A stretch of 19,604 nucleotides of DNA from Paracoccaceae bacterium (GTDB lineage Bacteria > Pseudomonadota > Alphaproteobacteria > Rhodobacterales > Rhodobacteraceae), in NCBI GenBank assembly GCA_015487255.1, contig WFQA01000236.1, positions 1-19,604 of the forward strand, in the 5' to 3' direction. Below the pieces are notes generated by a model, which was given only the letters and a program-made list of their open reading frames with translations, had not been told where the DNA came from and ran no database searches. Every line of letters begins with the position of its first letter. Position 1 is the stretch's first letter. A program made the position numbers and the translations under genes. Of the stretch, positions 8,233 through 15,907 are shown piece after piece.

Positions 8233-8439
8233 ATGAAAACTCTTAAACTCGCCATTCTCGGCGTTCTTGCAGCAGGCTCCTCTTTCGCAGGGACCGTTGC
8301 CTATGTAGCACCAGAAGTAGTTGCCATCGAAGAGCCGGCCCGCATGGGTGGTTCCGGCGCGTGGATAATCCCGCTCGTGTTCGTTGCATTTCTGGCGTTC
8401 GCCTTTACTCAGGGCAACGGTGAAGAAGTAATACAGTAA
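8233..8439 (+). CDS. small exported or membrane protein, unknown function
   Basis: This 68-residue protein has an N-terminal signal-like segment (MKTLKLAILGVLAAGSSFAG, possible cleavage after A19). A short acidic/proline stretch follows (PEVVAIEEPARM), then a glycine-rich turn and one hydrophobic segment (about residues 44-59), with a short acidic tail. The layout resembles small hypothetical proteins common in Rhodobacterales, which have a signal peptide, a Val/Glu/Pro-rich linker and a single hydrophobic segment. No function is known to me. Support for a real gene is strong: a good ribosome site, a coherent membrane-protein pattern, and an intrinsic terminator shortly after the stop. It appears to be a monocistronic unit between two minus-strand operons. 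Confidence 0.85.
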   Translation: MKTLKLAILGVLAAGSSFAGTVAYVAPEVVAIEEPARMGGSGAWIIPLVFVAFLAFAFTQGNGEEVIQ

Positions 8440-8471
8440 AGCTGCAACACTGAATTAAAATAAACATTAGA

Positions 8472-8509
8472 GCGGGCACCACCGGAAACGGGGTGCCCGC
8501 TTTTATTTT
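8472..8509 (+). terminator. intrinsic terminator of the 68-residue gene
   Basis: A perfect 9-bp stem GCGGGCACC (8472-8480) pairs with GGTGCCCGC (8492-8500). The 11-base loop can fold further into CCG-GAAA-CGG, with one unpaired A, so the hairpin is capped by a GNRA-type tetraloop. TTTTATTTT (8501-8509) follows directly. It starts 32 bases after the stop codon of the small gene. The T run overlaps the last codons of the convergent plsC gene. The reverse strand lacks a T run, so termination is probably one-directional. Confidence 0.92.
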
Positions 8510-9243
8510 GCCCGAATTTTATCGGGTGTTATAAACCCCGCCTCTGCCATCAACCGGTTTGAATTACTTTCCACCACCGCTTCGATCTCGGTCATAAAAT
8601 CCTTCAAGGGCAGGCCCGCCGGGATAGTCGGCAAAAACTCCATCACCGCCAGCCCCGGCTTGCGATAGGGGCTGCGCCGCGCCCAAAACACCCCGGTATT
8701 GGTGGCTGCCGGTGTGCAATCCTGCCCGAAGCGTTCATAAAGCACGGCCGCCCCCACTTTATAGGGCTTGCTAACGCCGGGCAGAACCCTGGTGCCCTGC
8801 GGGTAAATCACCGTCTGGCCCAGATCCTTTTTATGCCCCTGCTCCACATCGGTAACCATTTTTTTAACCGCGCCACCTCTTTTGCCCCGCGCCACCGCTG
8901 CTGCCCCGATACGCAGCGCATAAAGCCCGACCACCGGTGCGAAGATCAACTCGCGTTTCATGATGAACTTGGCCCGGGGCAGGTGCTCCATCAGCATCAT
9001 CACATCGAGAAAAGACATATGCTTGGCACAAACAATAGTCGCCCCCGTTGGCACCTCGCCGCGAAACTCGACCTTGAGGCCGCACACCACTTTCAAATAC
9101 CAAAACACCGTGCGGCAATAGGTTTTCATCGCCCAGTAAGCGCCATCCACCGACCAGATCGCCAATGGGGCAAATAATATCCCCTGCACCAATAGCGTGG
9201 CATACATCAGAAAATCAAAAATCAACGACCGGATAAGCAGCAT
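8503..9243 (-). CDS. plsC: 1-acyl-sn-glycerol-3-phosphate acyltransferase
   Basis: This is a 246-residue membrane-associated acyltransferase that makes phosphatidic acid from lysophosphatidic acid in phospholipid synthesis. An N-terminal hydrophobic segment (about residues 8-32) anchors it. Catalytic motif I is H75-M-S-F-L-D80, with KH in place of the more usual NH. A second motif surrounds FIMKREL, and the substrate-binding motif is YPQGTR (147-152) in place of the more common PEGTR. It lies 7 bases after ftsX on the same strand, so it is very probably the third gene of an ftsE-ftsX-plsC operon. Confidence 0.92.
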   Translation of the reverse strand: MLLIRSLIFDFLMYATLLVQGILFAPLAIWSVDGAYWAMKTYCRTVFWYLKVVCGLKVEFRGEVPTGATIVCAKHMSFLDVMMLMEHLPRAKFIMKRELIFAPVVGLYALRIGAAAVARGKRGGAVKKMVTDVEQGHKKDLGQTVIYPQGTRVLPGVSKPYKVGAAVLYERFGQDCTPAATNTGVFWARRSPYRKPGLAVMEFLPTIPAGLPLKDFMTEIEAVVESNSNRLMAEAGFITPDKIRAK

Positions 9244-9250
9244 AAAAACC

Positions 9251-10147
9251 CTAGGTCACACTGTGTAAATGATAGCGCGCCGCCAGGCGCGAGGCGGCAA
9301 AGGCGGAAATCGCCACCAAAAGCGGCACCAGCAGCGGATAGATGAAATCAGCCCCGCTCAGCGACAGCCCGGCAAGCAAGCCACCATCTTCTGGTTGCGA
9401 GGGGAAGGTCAGCACCACGATCATCGCCAAGACCATGCCCAGCACCGCGCCCATGGTGGCGCGCAGGGTAATGCGGCGCACAAAGGCGCGCGCGATATAT
9501 GAATCCCCCGCGCCAAGCAGGCGCAGGGTGCGGATGATGCCCTGATTGGAGGCCAGCGCATTATGGGCCGAAAGCACCACGATAATCACCGTGACCACCG
9601 CTGTGAGCACCAGTGAGATCATCACCATCAACCGCAGCCGGTTGGAGGCTTCAAGCACCGGCGCGCGCCAATAGCTGTGGTCATTATATACCGCGCCGGG
9701 GGCCTCGGCGCTCAGGCGCAGTTGCAGGCTCTGCACATCGGGGCCGGGCTCGCCAAGGCGCACATCGATCAATTGCGGAACAGGCAGGGTATCAGCAGGC
9801 AGGCTGCTGCCCAGCCACGGTTCGAGCAGCTCAAGCTGCGCGGCCTTGTCGATGATTTCAGCGCTTTTCACCCCCGGCGTGGTGCGCAAAACCTGCAATG
9901 TGGCTTCGGTTTGCGCGGCCAGATCCGCCTCCTGCGCCACAATGCGCACGGTGGCCGAGCGCGCCAGATCAAGCGCCCAGTAATCCGCCAGCCGCTCCAC
10001 CGCCAAGGAAAGCGTGAGCGCAAAAACCGCAATGAATGCCATCGCCGCCGAGGCAAAACCGGTCAGCCATGCGGCCCCGCCCCTGGGCGGCACTACCTGA
10101 TCGGAGGCTTTATCGCCAAACAGATATTCCAACGGATTGAAGCTCAT
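9251..10147 (-). CDS. ftsX: cell division protein FtsX
   Basis: This is the 298-residue integral membrane partner of FtsE. The FtsEX complex transmits division-ring state to periplasmic peptidoglycan hydrolases rather than acting as a classic transporter (family knowledge). The sequence shows a first transmembrane segment at about 28-50 and a periplasmic domain at about 55-165. Three more membrane segments follow at about 170-195, 230-250 and 270-290, the standard FtsX topology. The RTLRLLGAGDSYIARAF stretch lies in the cytoplasmic loop that contacts FtsE. The start codon overlaps the ftsE stop (ATGA, 10144-10147), so translation is coupled. Confidence 0.93.
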   Translation of the reverse strand: MSFNPLEYLFGDKASDQVVPPRGGAAWLTGFASAAMAFIAVFALTLSLAVERLADYWALDLARSATVRIVAQEADLAAQTEATLQVLRTTPGVKSAEIIDKAAQLELLEPWLGSSLPADTLPVPQLIDVRLGEPGPDVQSLQLRLSAEAPGAVYNDHSYWRAPVLEASNRLRLMVMISLVLTAVVTVIIVVLSAHNALASNQGIIRTLRLLGAGDSYIARAFVRRITLRATMGAVLGMVLAMIVVLTFPSQPEDGGLLAGLSLSGADFIYPLLVPLLVAISAFAASRLAARYHLHSVT

Positions 10148-10821
10148 AGCCTTGCCCCCGCCAGATTGAGCTGCCCGTCCTTCAGGCGCAGCACCGATGC
10201 CGGCACCTGCCCCTTGATCGAACGAATCAGATTCAGGTCATGGGTGGCCAGCAAGATGGTCTTGCCCATTTTGTTCAATTCAACCAGCAAGCTGAGCAGC
10301 CGCTGGCCCATCTCCCAATCCACATTGCCGGTCGGCTCGTCGGCGACAATCATATCCGGGTCCATGATCACCGCGCGGGCCAGCGCCAGCCTTTGGCGCT
10401 CGCCGCCCGAAATCTCTTCGGGAAAGGCATCAGCCCGGTGGTCCATTTCCACCCAGGAGAGCAGATCCTCGAGATTGTCCATATTGTCCTCGATATTCTT
10501 CCCGGCCACCAGGAGCGGCAGGGCGATATTCTGACGAACGGTCAAATGGTTAAGAAACTGGCAATCCTGATGCACCACGCCAACGCGCCGCCGCATCTGG
10601 GTGATCTGCTCGCGTGACAGCGCGGTTACATCCTGCCCGAAAATCTCCAGCTTGCCGGAATCGGGCATGAGCGAAAGATAGCACATTTTAAGCAGGGTTG
10701 TCTTGCCCGCGCCCGAAGGTCCGGTGAGAAAGTGAAAAGAACCCGCCGCAAGCTCTTGGGTCACATTCTCCAAAATGGCCCTGGAGCCATAGCTAAATCC
10801 GGCGTTTTTCAGCGAGATCAC
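10144..10821 (-). CDS. ftsE: cell division ATP-binding protein FtsE
   Basis: This is the ABC-type ATPase of the FtsEX division complex, located at the cytoplasmic face of the membrane. With a GTG start at 10821 it is 225 residues, a normal FtsE length. Motifs: Walker A GPSGAGKTT (34-42), Q-loop Q85, ABC signature SGGERQR (138-144), Walker B MIVADEP (157-163) and switch histidine H194. I chose GTG 10821 because GGAGG at 10831-10835 lies 9 bases upstream. The ATG at 10854 would add 11 residues that do not match the fold and would leave that ribosome site inside the gene. It overlaps ftsX by 4 bases and diverges from the zinc-ribbon gene. Confidence 0.94.
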   Translation of the reverse strand: MISLKNAGFSYGSRAILENVTQELAAGSFHFLTGPSGAGKTTLLKMCYLSLMPDSGKLEIFGQDVTALSREQITQMRRRVGVVHQDCQFLNHLTVRQNIALPLLVAGKNIEDNMDNLEDLLSWVEMDHRADAFPEEISGGERQRLALARAVIMDPDMIVADEPTGNVDWEMGQRLLSLLVELNKMGKTILLATHDLNLIRSIKGQVPASVLRLKDGQLNLAGARL

Positions 10822-10905
10822 TGGTATTTTCCTCCAAATTTTGCAGACAATCACATGTTAACGCGCTAAGCTCAACCCCTAAGCCTTTGGCTCACTTGGA
10901 ATACC

Positions 10906-10934
10906 TTGCATTGAGGGTTACAACCATTAATAAT
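10906..10934 (+). promoter_or_regulatory. possible promoter of the zinc-ribbon gene
   Basis: TTGCAT (10906-10911) and AATAAT (10929-10934) are separated by 17 bases. The second hexamer matches the TATAAT consensus at five of six positions, while the first matches TTGACA at only three. It would place the start of transcription roughly 35-40 bases before the ATG at 10978. The upstream AGGA near 10963 is the likely ribosome site. Confidence 0.35.
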
Positions 10935-10977
10935 TCGAATCGGCAGGCCAGAATAAAATATACAGGACGAATTCAAT

Positions 10978-12948
10978 ATGCGGATAACATGCCCAGATTG
11001 TCAGGCAACTTACGAGGTTGGTGAAGCGGATATCCCCGAAGAGGGCATTGAGGTAGAATGCAGCGCCTGTCTTAATCGCTGGATGCAAATGCCCGCAGGT
11101 GCTGTAGCTGAAGCAGAACCTGTGGCCGATACCGTACCAGAGGCATCATTGCCCGAACCTGAGCCACCGGCCCCCGCGCCATCGCCTCCTGAAGCTGTGA
11201 TCATGGATTTCCCCTCCGCCAGCGCCCCCTCGGCCCCGCCAACCGAAGCCCAAATTCCAGAACCAGCCATTGAGCCGGAGCCGGAAATCGAACAGTCGGC
11301 GGATAGCGATATTGATGCGGGCCTGCCGCCTGCCGCTGGCTGGCGTGTGCCCAGGCCGCCAACAAAAGAATTCCTCACCCAGGACCCGCTGGACGAAATT
11401 CTGGCCGAGGTGGACCCGGCCTTCCAGGCACCATCAGTTGAGCAAGAGCCAGCCAGCGCGCCTTCAGCAGCGGAGCCGGAAGATTTATCCCGGGCCGGCC
11501 CTCAAGCCGATGCGCCGGTTTTGGCGGAAGAACCAATGCCCGAGGCCGAGCAGGTCGTTGATATCAAAGAGGAGGCCGAACCCGGCCCAACTACAGTAGA
11601 AACGCCGGTCTCCGCGCCAAGCGCGCCTTCCATGCCCATGCCAGAGGCCAGTGTTCCCTCTGCTCCGGCAACCGCAGCCTCTGTGCCGGAAGAACCAGGC
11701 ATTTTGGCCGCAAGCCCGCCTTCCCGGCCATCGGTGCCCGATATGCCTGAAGAGCAGGAAACCCCGCAGCCTGTCGTGGAAACCGAGCCGGTTGCCGACC
11801 TGCCCGAACCTGTTGCGGAGATGGATGGCGATGCGGAATCGCTCAACGAACCGGTTATTGAGGAAGACCTTGAGGAAGTGGTCGTGCCACCTGCTGAAGA
11901 AGATGGCAGCGGGCTTGGCCCGGTAGCCAAAAGCCTGGCTGAAAAGGCGCTGCTGGCCAAAGTGGCGGCCAAACCGGTGGCGCATTGGAGTCAGGGCATC
12001 CAGCCTGATCCGGAGCCGCCCGCGCCAACAGCACCTTCAAAACAAGGAGTAAAGGCGCAGGCAAAAGAGGGGATGGAGGATTTGATCCGCACCCTTTCGG
12101 CCAGCATGCCCAGCCGGCCATCCGCACCGTCAGCACCCAATGAAGCTGATGAGGAAGAGGTTTTTCACCCCTGGGAAGGGGAGGCCGCTCCAGTTGTGGC
12201 AGATGCCGCGCCGGTTGAGGAGCGTGCTGACAAGGCAGTGGATATGGCTGCGGAGGTAAAACCCGCAGTCACACCGGCCAGCCCGGCTGATGAAGACGAT
12301 GACTTTGATTGGGAGGAAGCCGCCGAGCCGGAAAGCCTTGTGGTGCCGGCATTTGACCCCGAGCCGGCGCAGGATTCGATCGAGGCGACCCATATGGCCG
12401 CGATTCAGGCCCAGAAAGATGTGGATTTGCGCCCGACGCTGCCGGAAGCGTCCAATGTCATTCAAGCCGATATTCCGCAAGTGCCCCATGCCACCATGCC
12501 CAGCCAGCGCACCCGTCCCGGTGCTTCGGCCCCAACCCCGAGCAAGCCAACGCCGGTTGAATCCCAAGAGGATGTGGAAGCCGCGATCCGGGCTCAGTTC
12601 AAGAATATGGCAAAACCAAAATCGCAAAGCGAGCCGGCAAGATCCGGGATATTCGGGCGGCGCAAAGCCCAGGAAGAAGCCAGGCCCGCACCCCAAGCCG
12701 CAAAACCCGCACCGCCCGCCAATCCACTCAAAGAAGCGTTGCTTGACCAAGACGATGCCCGGCCCGCCGGCTCGGGCCGGCGCCGGGGGTTCTTTTTGGT
12801 GATCTATCTGTTTTTGGCCGCACTGGCGCTTTATATTTTCGGGGAAAGCCTTTCGGCTGTTATCCCGGCTTTAGAGCCGTATATCAGCGGCTATCTGGGC
12901 ATGGTTGACCAGTTGCGCGCCATCACCGGAAGGCTGCTGGGCGGGTAA
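10978..12948 (+). CDS. zinc-ribbon (MJ0042-type) protein with long Pro/Ala/Glu linker and C-terminal membrane segment
   Basis: This is a 656-residue protein with three parts. The N-terminus is a small zinc ribbon with C5, C8, C28 and C31 (ITCPDCQATYEV ... VECSACLNRW), the MJ0042-type finger. Residues of about 40-600 are low-complexity, rich in Pro, Ala and Glu, with recurring PSAPSAP-like and PSRPS phrases; this stretch is likely disordered. One hydrophobic segment (about 605-623, after RRRG) probably crosses the inner membrane, leaving about 30 residues beyond. Alphaproteobacteria often carry such a gene divergent from ftsE (family recollection). Its function is unknown to me. A division or envelope role is only inferred from location. 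Its long frame, start signal and composition make it a real gene. Confidence 0.85.
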   Translation: MRITCPDCQATYEVGEADIPEEGIEVECSACLNRWMQMPAGAVAEAEPVADTVPEASLPEPEPPAPAPSPPEAVIMDFPSASAPSAPPTEAQIPEPAIEPEPEIEQSADSDIDAGLPPAAGWRVPRPPTKEFLTQDPLDEILAEVDPAFQAPSVEQEPASAPSAAEPEDLSRAGPQADAPVLAEEPMPEAEQVVDIKEEAEPGPTTVETPVSAPSAPSMPMPEASVPSAPATAASVPEEPGILAASPPSRPSVPDMPEEQETPQPVVETEPVADLPEPVAEMDGDAESLNEPVIEEDLEEVVVPPAEEDGSGLGPVAKSLAEKALLAKVAAKPVAHWSQGIQPDPEPPAPTAPSKQGVKAQAKEGMEDLIRTLSASMPSRPSAPSAPNEADEEEVFHPWEGEAAPVVADAAPVEERADKAVDMAAEVKPAVTPASPADEDDDFDWEEAAEPESLVVPAFDPEPAQDSIEATHMAAIQAQKDVDLRPTLPEASNVIQADIPQVPHATMPSQRTRPGASAPTPSKPTPVESQEDVEAAIRAQFKNMAKPKSQSEPARSGIFGRRKAQEEARPAPQAAKPAPPANPLKEALLDQDDARPAGSGRRRGFFLVIYLFLAALALYIFGESLSAVIPALEPYISGYLGMVDQLRAITGRLLGG

Positions 12949-12955
12949 ATCAGCG

Positions 12956-13810
12956 TTATAGCGCGGTTTTCAGGCTTTCGGCGATGTATAGCTCCCGCAG
13001 GCGGCGGGCGGTGGGGCCAACATTTCCGTCGCCGATCCGCACGCCGTCAATCTCCACCACCGGGCCAACAAAGGTGGTGGCCGAGGTCACAAACGCCTCT
13101 GTCGCCATTTTTGCTTCTTCAATGGTAAAAGGGCGTTCCTCAACCTTGATCTGGGCCTCGCCGGCAAAGCGCAGCACCGCCGCGCGGGTAATGCCGGAAA
13201 GAATATCGTTTGAGAGATCGCGGGTTACGATTGTGCCGTCTGGCTTGACGATATAGGCGTTATTCGAGGTGCCCTCGGTCACAAACCCGTCTTCCACCAG
13301 CCATGCGTCATCCGCCCCGGCGGCTTTGGCGGCCATTTTGCCCATCGAAGGGGCCAGCAGTTGCACGGTTTTGATATCGCGCCGCCCCCAGCGGATATCG
13401 GGGGTCGAGATCACCTTCATCCCGTGCTTGGCCAGCGGTGAATCCACCACGTTTTTGGCCTGGGTAAACAGCACCATGCTTGGCTCCACCCCAACCGGAT
13501 AGGCAAAATCCCGGTCCGCCGCGCCGCGGGTCACCTGTAAATAAACCAGCCCTTCAACCAGCTCATTACGCGCGATCATCTCGCGATGAATCGCCTTCAG
13601 CTCGGCTGTGGTGCAGGGGGGGGTCATCCCGATCGCCTCAAGCGAGCGTTGCAGCCGCGCCGCATGGCCGGGGAAATCCAGCATTTTGCCATCAATCACC
13701 GAGGTGACCTCATAAACCGCATCCGCCATCAGAAACCCACGGTCAAAAACCGAGATTTTTGCATCTTCTTCCGGCAGGTATTGCCCGTTTACGTAGACTG
13801 TTCGGCTCAT
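12956..13810 (-). CDS. dat: D-amino acid aminotransferase (fold-type IV PLP enzyme)
   Basis: This 284-residue PLP enzyme of the branched-chain/D-amino acid transaminase fold probably interconverts D-alanine and other D-amino acids with 2-oxo acids. The PLP lysine is K147 in RRDIKTVQLL, and E179 in VTEGTSNN is the family glutamate that contacts the PLP ring nitrogen. The N-terminal VFDRGFLMADAVYEV and the C-terminal VTSATTFVGPVVEIDG stretches are typical. The family also contains branched-chain transaminases and aminodeoxychorismate lyase. The DIKTVQLL context favours the D-amino acid type but does not prove it. I chose ATG 13810 with GGGGAT just upstream, rather than the ATG at 13822. The gene ends 8 bases from the convergent zinc-ribbon gene. 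Confidence 0.88.
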   Translation of the reverse strand: MSRTVYVNGQYLPEEDAKISVFDRGFLMADAVYEVTSVIDGKMLDFPGHAARLQRSLEAIGMTPPCTTAELKAIHREMIARNELVEGLVYLQVTRGAADRDFAYPVGVEPSMVLFTQAKNVVDSPLAKHGMKVISTPDIRWGRRDIKTVQLLAPSMGKMAAKAAGADDAWLVEDGFVTEGTSNNAYIVKPDGTIVTRDLSNDILSGITRAAVLRFAGEAQIKVEERPFTIEEAKMATEAFVTSATTFVGPVVEIDGVRIGDGNVGPTARRLRELYIAESLKTAL

Positions 13811-13937
13811 GTTTATCCCCATATTTGCTGTCAGCGGGCGCGCCCGGGCCTGTCATAACGCAAAGATGTGGCGCGGTCACGCACCAAAATTTACCTGAGT
13901 GCAAACCGGGTAAGGGGCAGAGCAGGCTTCAGCCCAT

Positions 13938-14282
13938 CTAGCGCAACAGCGCCACGGGTGCGTTTTCATCCACCACAAAATCCTTGGCCGGGCCATCCGC
14001 CACATTGGTATGGCGCTTGTATTCATAGCGCATGATTTCACCCTCCGCCTCGGAATGGATGATCAGACAAGTGGCCAGATGCCGCGCGCCATCATAGATA
14101 TCGACAAAGCCGCGCAGATGCGGGGCGGCGTCCCCCTCCATCTCGAAACCGTCTTCGGTCAGGCGGAGCAGCGGAAAAACCTCATCCCCCACATGCAGGC
14201 GCAGGCGGTTTTTCTTGCGGCGGGCCTGTTTGCGCGCCCGCTCAAGGCCCTCAAGCACCTCTTTTGATAAAAAAGCATCCAT
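13938..14282 (-). CDS. conserved hypothetical protein, 114 residues
   Basis: This is a small soluble protein of unknown function. It begins MDAFLSKEVLEGLERARKQA with a basic helix (RKQARRKKNRLRLH). A predicted beta-rich region follows (DEVFPLLRLTEDGFEM, HLRGFVDIYDGARHLATCLII, GEIMRYEYKRHT). The style matches a hypothetical family I associate with Rhodobacterales, but I cannot name a domain. ATG 14282 is chosen because GGAGGG lies 6 bases upstream; a longer form from 14306 would place that site inside the gene. It lies between the D-amino acid aminotransferase and the degenerate receiver gene on the same strand. The short hydrophobic strands and basic N-terminus could suit a nucleotide- or RNA-binding beta barrel, but this is speculative. 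Confidence 0.8.
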   Translation of the reverse strand: MDAFLSKEVLEGLERARKQARRKKNRLRLHVGDEVFPLLRLTEDGFEMEGDAAPHLRGFVDIYDGARHLATCLIIHSEAEGEIMRYEYKRHTNVADGPAKDFVVDENAPVALLR

Positions 14283-14396
14283 AAACTGCCCTCCTGCAGC
14301 GAGCATCGCGCAAGACGGTTAATATCTGATTGCGCCCCCTACATTTAGGATCACTATATCGGGAAATCGAGAGGCTGCCAGCAGAATATTTGCTTT

Positions 14397-14786
14397 TCAG
14401 GGGGTGCTCGGGTCGCCAGTGCGCTTGTTTTTGATGTGGGAAACCAAAGCGGCAAGATCCTGCCCGTCCACCGGGGCCTGCATGACCGAGTGCACATTGG
14501 GCATGAGCTGGAAAATAGAGCCATCCGAGAAAAAGCTGGAGGAATTGACGGTGATCACCGGAATATCCGGCAGGCGGTAGGCGGCAAAATCGGCAATGGC
14601 GATTGCGCCGCCATCAGGTAACACCATTTCCAGAATCAGGGCGTCAAATTCCTCGGCCTTGAGCCGCATCAGCGCCTCGCCCTGGGACTGCACAAGCGTG
14701 ACAAGAATCCCCTCGCGCCTCAAGAAACCTGCCCAAAGCTCTCCAAGCTCGGCGCTATGCTGTGCGATCAAAACCCGCAACGTCAT
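14397..14786 (-). CDS. degenerate (pseudo-)receiver domain protein
   Basis: This is a stand-alone 129-residue CheY-like domain with no output domain. The overall alternating strand/helix pattern fits (TLRVLIAQHS, ALILEMVLPDGG, IPVITVNSSS, PNVHSVMQAPVD), but every residue needed for phosphorylation is changed. The acidic pair is Q9-H10, the phospho-acceptor aspartate is E53, the conserved Thr/Ser position is N81 and the conserved lysine before proline is A104. A glutamate at the phosphosite can imitate a permanently active state in some receivers (family knowledge). It probably acts through protein-protein contacts. The ATG is only one base after AGAGGT, an unusually tight ribosome spacing, so translation may be weak. 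Confidence 0.82.
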   Translation of the reverse strand: MTLRVLIAQHSAELGELWAGFLRREGILVTLVQSQGEALMRLKAEEFDALILEMVLPDGGAIAIADFAAYRLPDIPVITVNSSSFFSDGSIFQLMPNVHSVMQAPVDGQDLAALVSHIKNKRTGDPSTP

Positions 14787-14966
14787 ACCTCTCGCAATTT
14801 GAAATACACTGGTTACCCGGACCAGGATGAATTACTAGCTTTTATTATTGTATTCAAAACTTGCCTTATTTATGCACGGCAGTAACGAGATTTTCACGGT
14901 TTTGCTACCCCCGGATTGAGAAAAACCCCAAATTAAAGGCTTTTATTACCTGATGTATGTGCGAAA

Positions 14967-15884
14967 ATGCCTGCTATAAGCCTTATAATTGTGGCCCTGC
15001 TGCTGGATGCCCTTATGGGTGAGCCAAAATGGTTATGGTCGCGAATCCCGCATCCGGTTCGGCTCATGGGGGGAATGATCAATAAAATTGATATTTTATT
15101 AAATAAAAATACACATAAACGCCTGAAAGGGGTGCTGGCCTTGCTTGCCATGCTGGTTTTGGTTGCCGGGCTGGGCTGGGGGCTGACGGCCTTGCCGGGT
15201 GGCGATATTATTCAGGTGGGGGTGGCGGCAATTTTGCTGGGGCAACGCTCATTGGTGCAGCATGTCTCGGCGGTGGGAAAAGCCCTGCGGCAAGACCTTG
15301 GCATGGCGCGCGGGGCTGTGGCGATGATTGTTGGGCGGGAGACAAAAAACCTCGATGAAAGCGGTGTGGCACGGGCGGCGATCGAGAGCGCGGCGGAGAA
15401 TTTTTCGGACGGGGTGGTGGCCCCGGTCTTTTGGTTTGTGCTGTTTGGGCTGCCGGGGATGCTGGCCTACAAGCTGGTTAATACCGCTGACAGCATGATC
15501 GGCTATCGCAATGAGAAATACCTTGAATTTGGCTGGGCGGCGGCGCGGCTTGATGATGTGATGAACTATATTCCGGCGCGCATTTCCGCCGGGCTGCTGG
15601 TGCTTGGCGGGCTGGCCCCCAAAGCGCTGGCGGTTATCCGCAAGGATGCCGGGCAGCACCGCTCACCCAATGCCGGCTGGCCAGAGGCGGCAATGGCCGG
15701 CGCGCTTGATCTGGCGCTGAGTGGCCCACGGGTTTACGATGGTCAGCGCACCGATGACAGTTTTGTCAATGAAACGGGGCGGAAATCGCTTGGGCCGGAT
15801 GATATCCATGCGGCGATAAAGCTGCTATGGCTGGGCTGGGGGCTGATGGTGATTGCAGGGCTTGGGTCTCTTGCTCTAAGCTGA
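14967..15884 (+). CDS. cobD: adenosylcobinamide-phosphate synthase (CobD/CbiB)
   Basis: This 305-residue integral membrane enzyme attaches the aminopropanol arm (or its phosphate) to adenosylcobyric acid in vitamin B12 synthesis. Hallmarks are the N-terminal LLLDALMGEPKWLWSRIPHPVRLMG, the central ARAAIESAAENFSDGVVAPVFW, the ADSMIGYRNEKY motif and the RDAGQHRSPNAGWPE-like segment, here KDAGQHRSPNAGWPEAAMAGAL. Several hydrophobic segments occur along the chain. The symbol is cobD in alphaproteobacterial naming and cbiB in enterobacterial naming. No other cobalamin gene and no cobalamin riboswitch is visible in the preceding 180 bases. It has no strong ribosome site. The thiolase gene starts 23 bases downstream, probably on the same transcript. 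Confidence 0.94.
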   Translation: MPAISLIIVALLLDALMGEPKWLWSRIPHPVRLMGGMINKIDILLNKNTHKRLKGVLALLAMLVLVAGLGWGLTALPGGDIIQVGVAAILLGQRSLVQHVSAVGKALRQDLGMARGAVAMIVGRETKNLDESGVARAAIESAAENFSDGVVAPVFWFVLFGLPGMLAYKLVNTADSMIGYRNEKYLEFGWAAARLDDVMNYIPARISAGLLVLGGLAPKALAVIRKDAGQHRSPNAGWPEAAMAGALDLALSGPRVYDGQRTDDSFVNETGRKSLGPDDIHAAIKLLWLGWGLMVIAGLGSLALS

Positions 15885-15907
15885 TCGGGCAATAAGGAGT
15901 TGGTAAG

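Noticed and set aside
11600..12130. PSAPSAP-type repeats in the zinc-ribbon protein as a possible tandem DNA repeat.
   Set aside because: The copies are irregular in spacing and sequence and vary at codon level, so this is protein-level low complexity and not a DNA repeat array.
12949..12975. Possible bidirectional terminator between the convergent zinc-ribbon and aminotransferase genes.
   Set aside because: The 7-base gap and flanks show no convincing stem followed by a T run.
13835..13846. 12-bp perfect palindrome CGGGCGCGCCCG upstream of the D-amino acid aminotransferase gene.
   Set aside because: Palindromes made only of G and C are common by chance at this base composition, and no second copy or promoter context supports an operator.
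14787..14966. Possible cobalamin riboswitch in the 180-base AT-rich gap before cobD.
   Set aside because: I see no B12-box-like motif or suitable helices, and the gap is short for a cobalamin aptamer together with the divergent gene's promoter.
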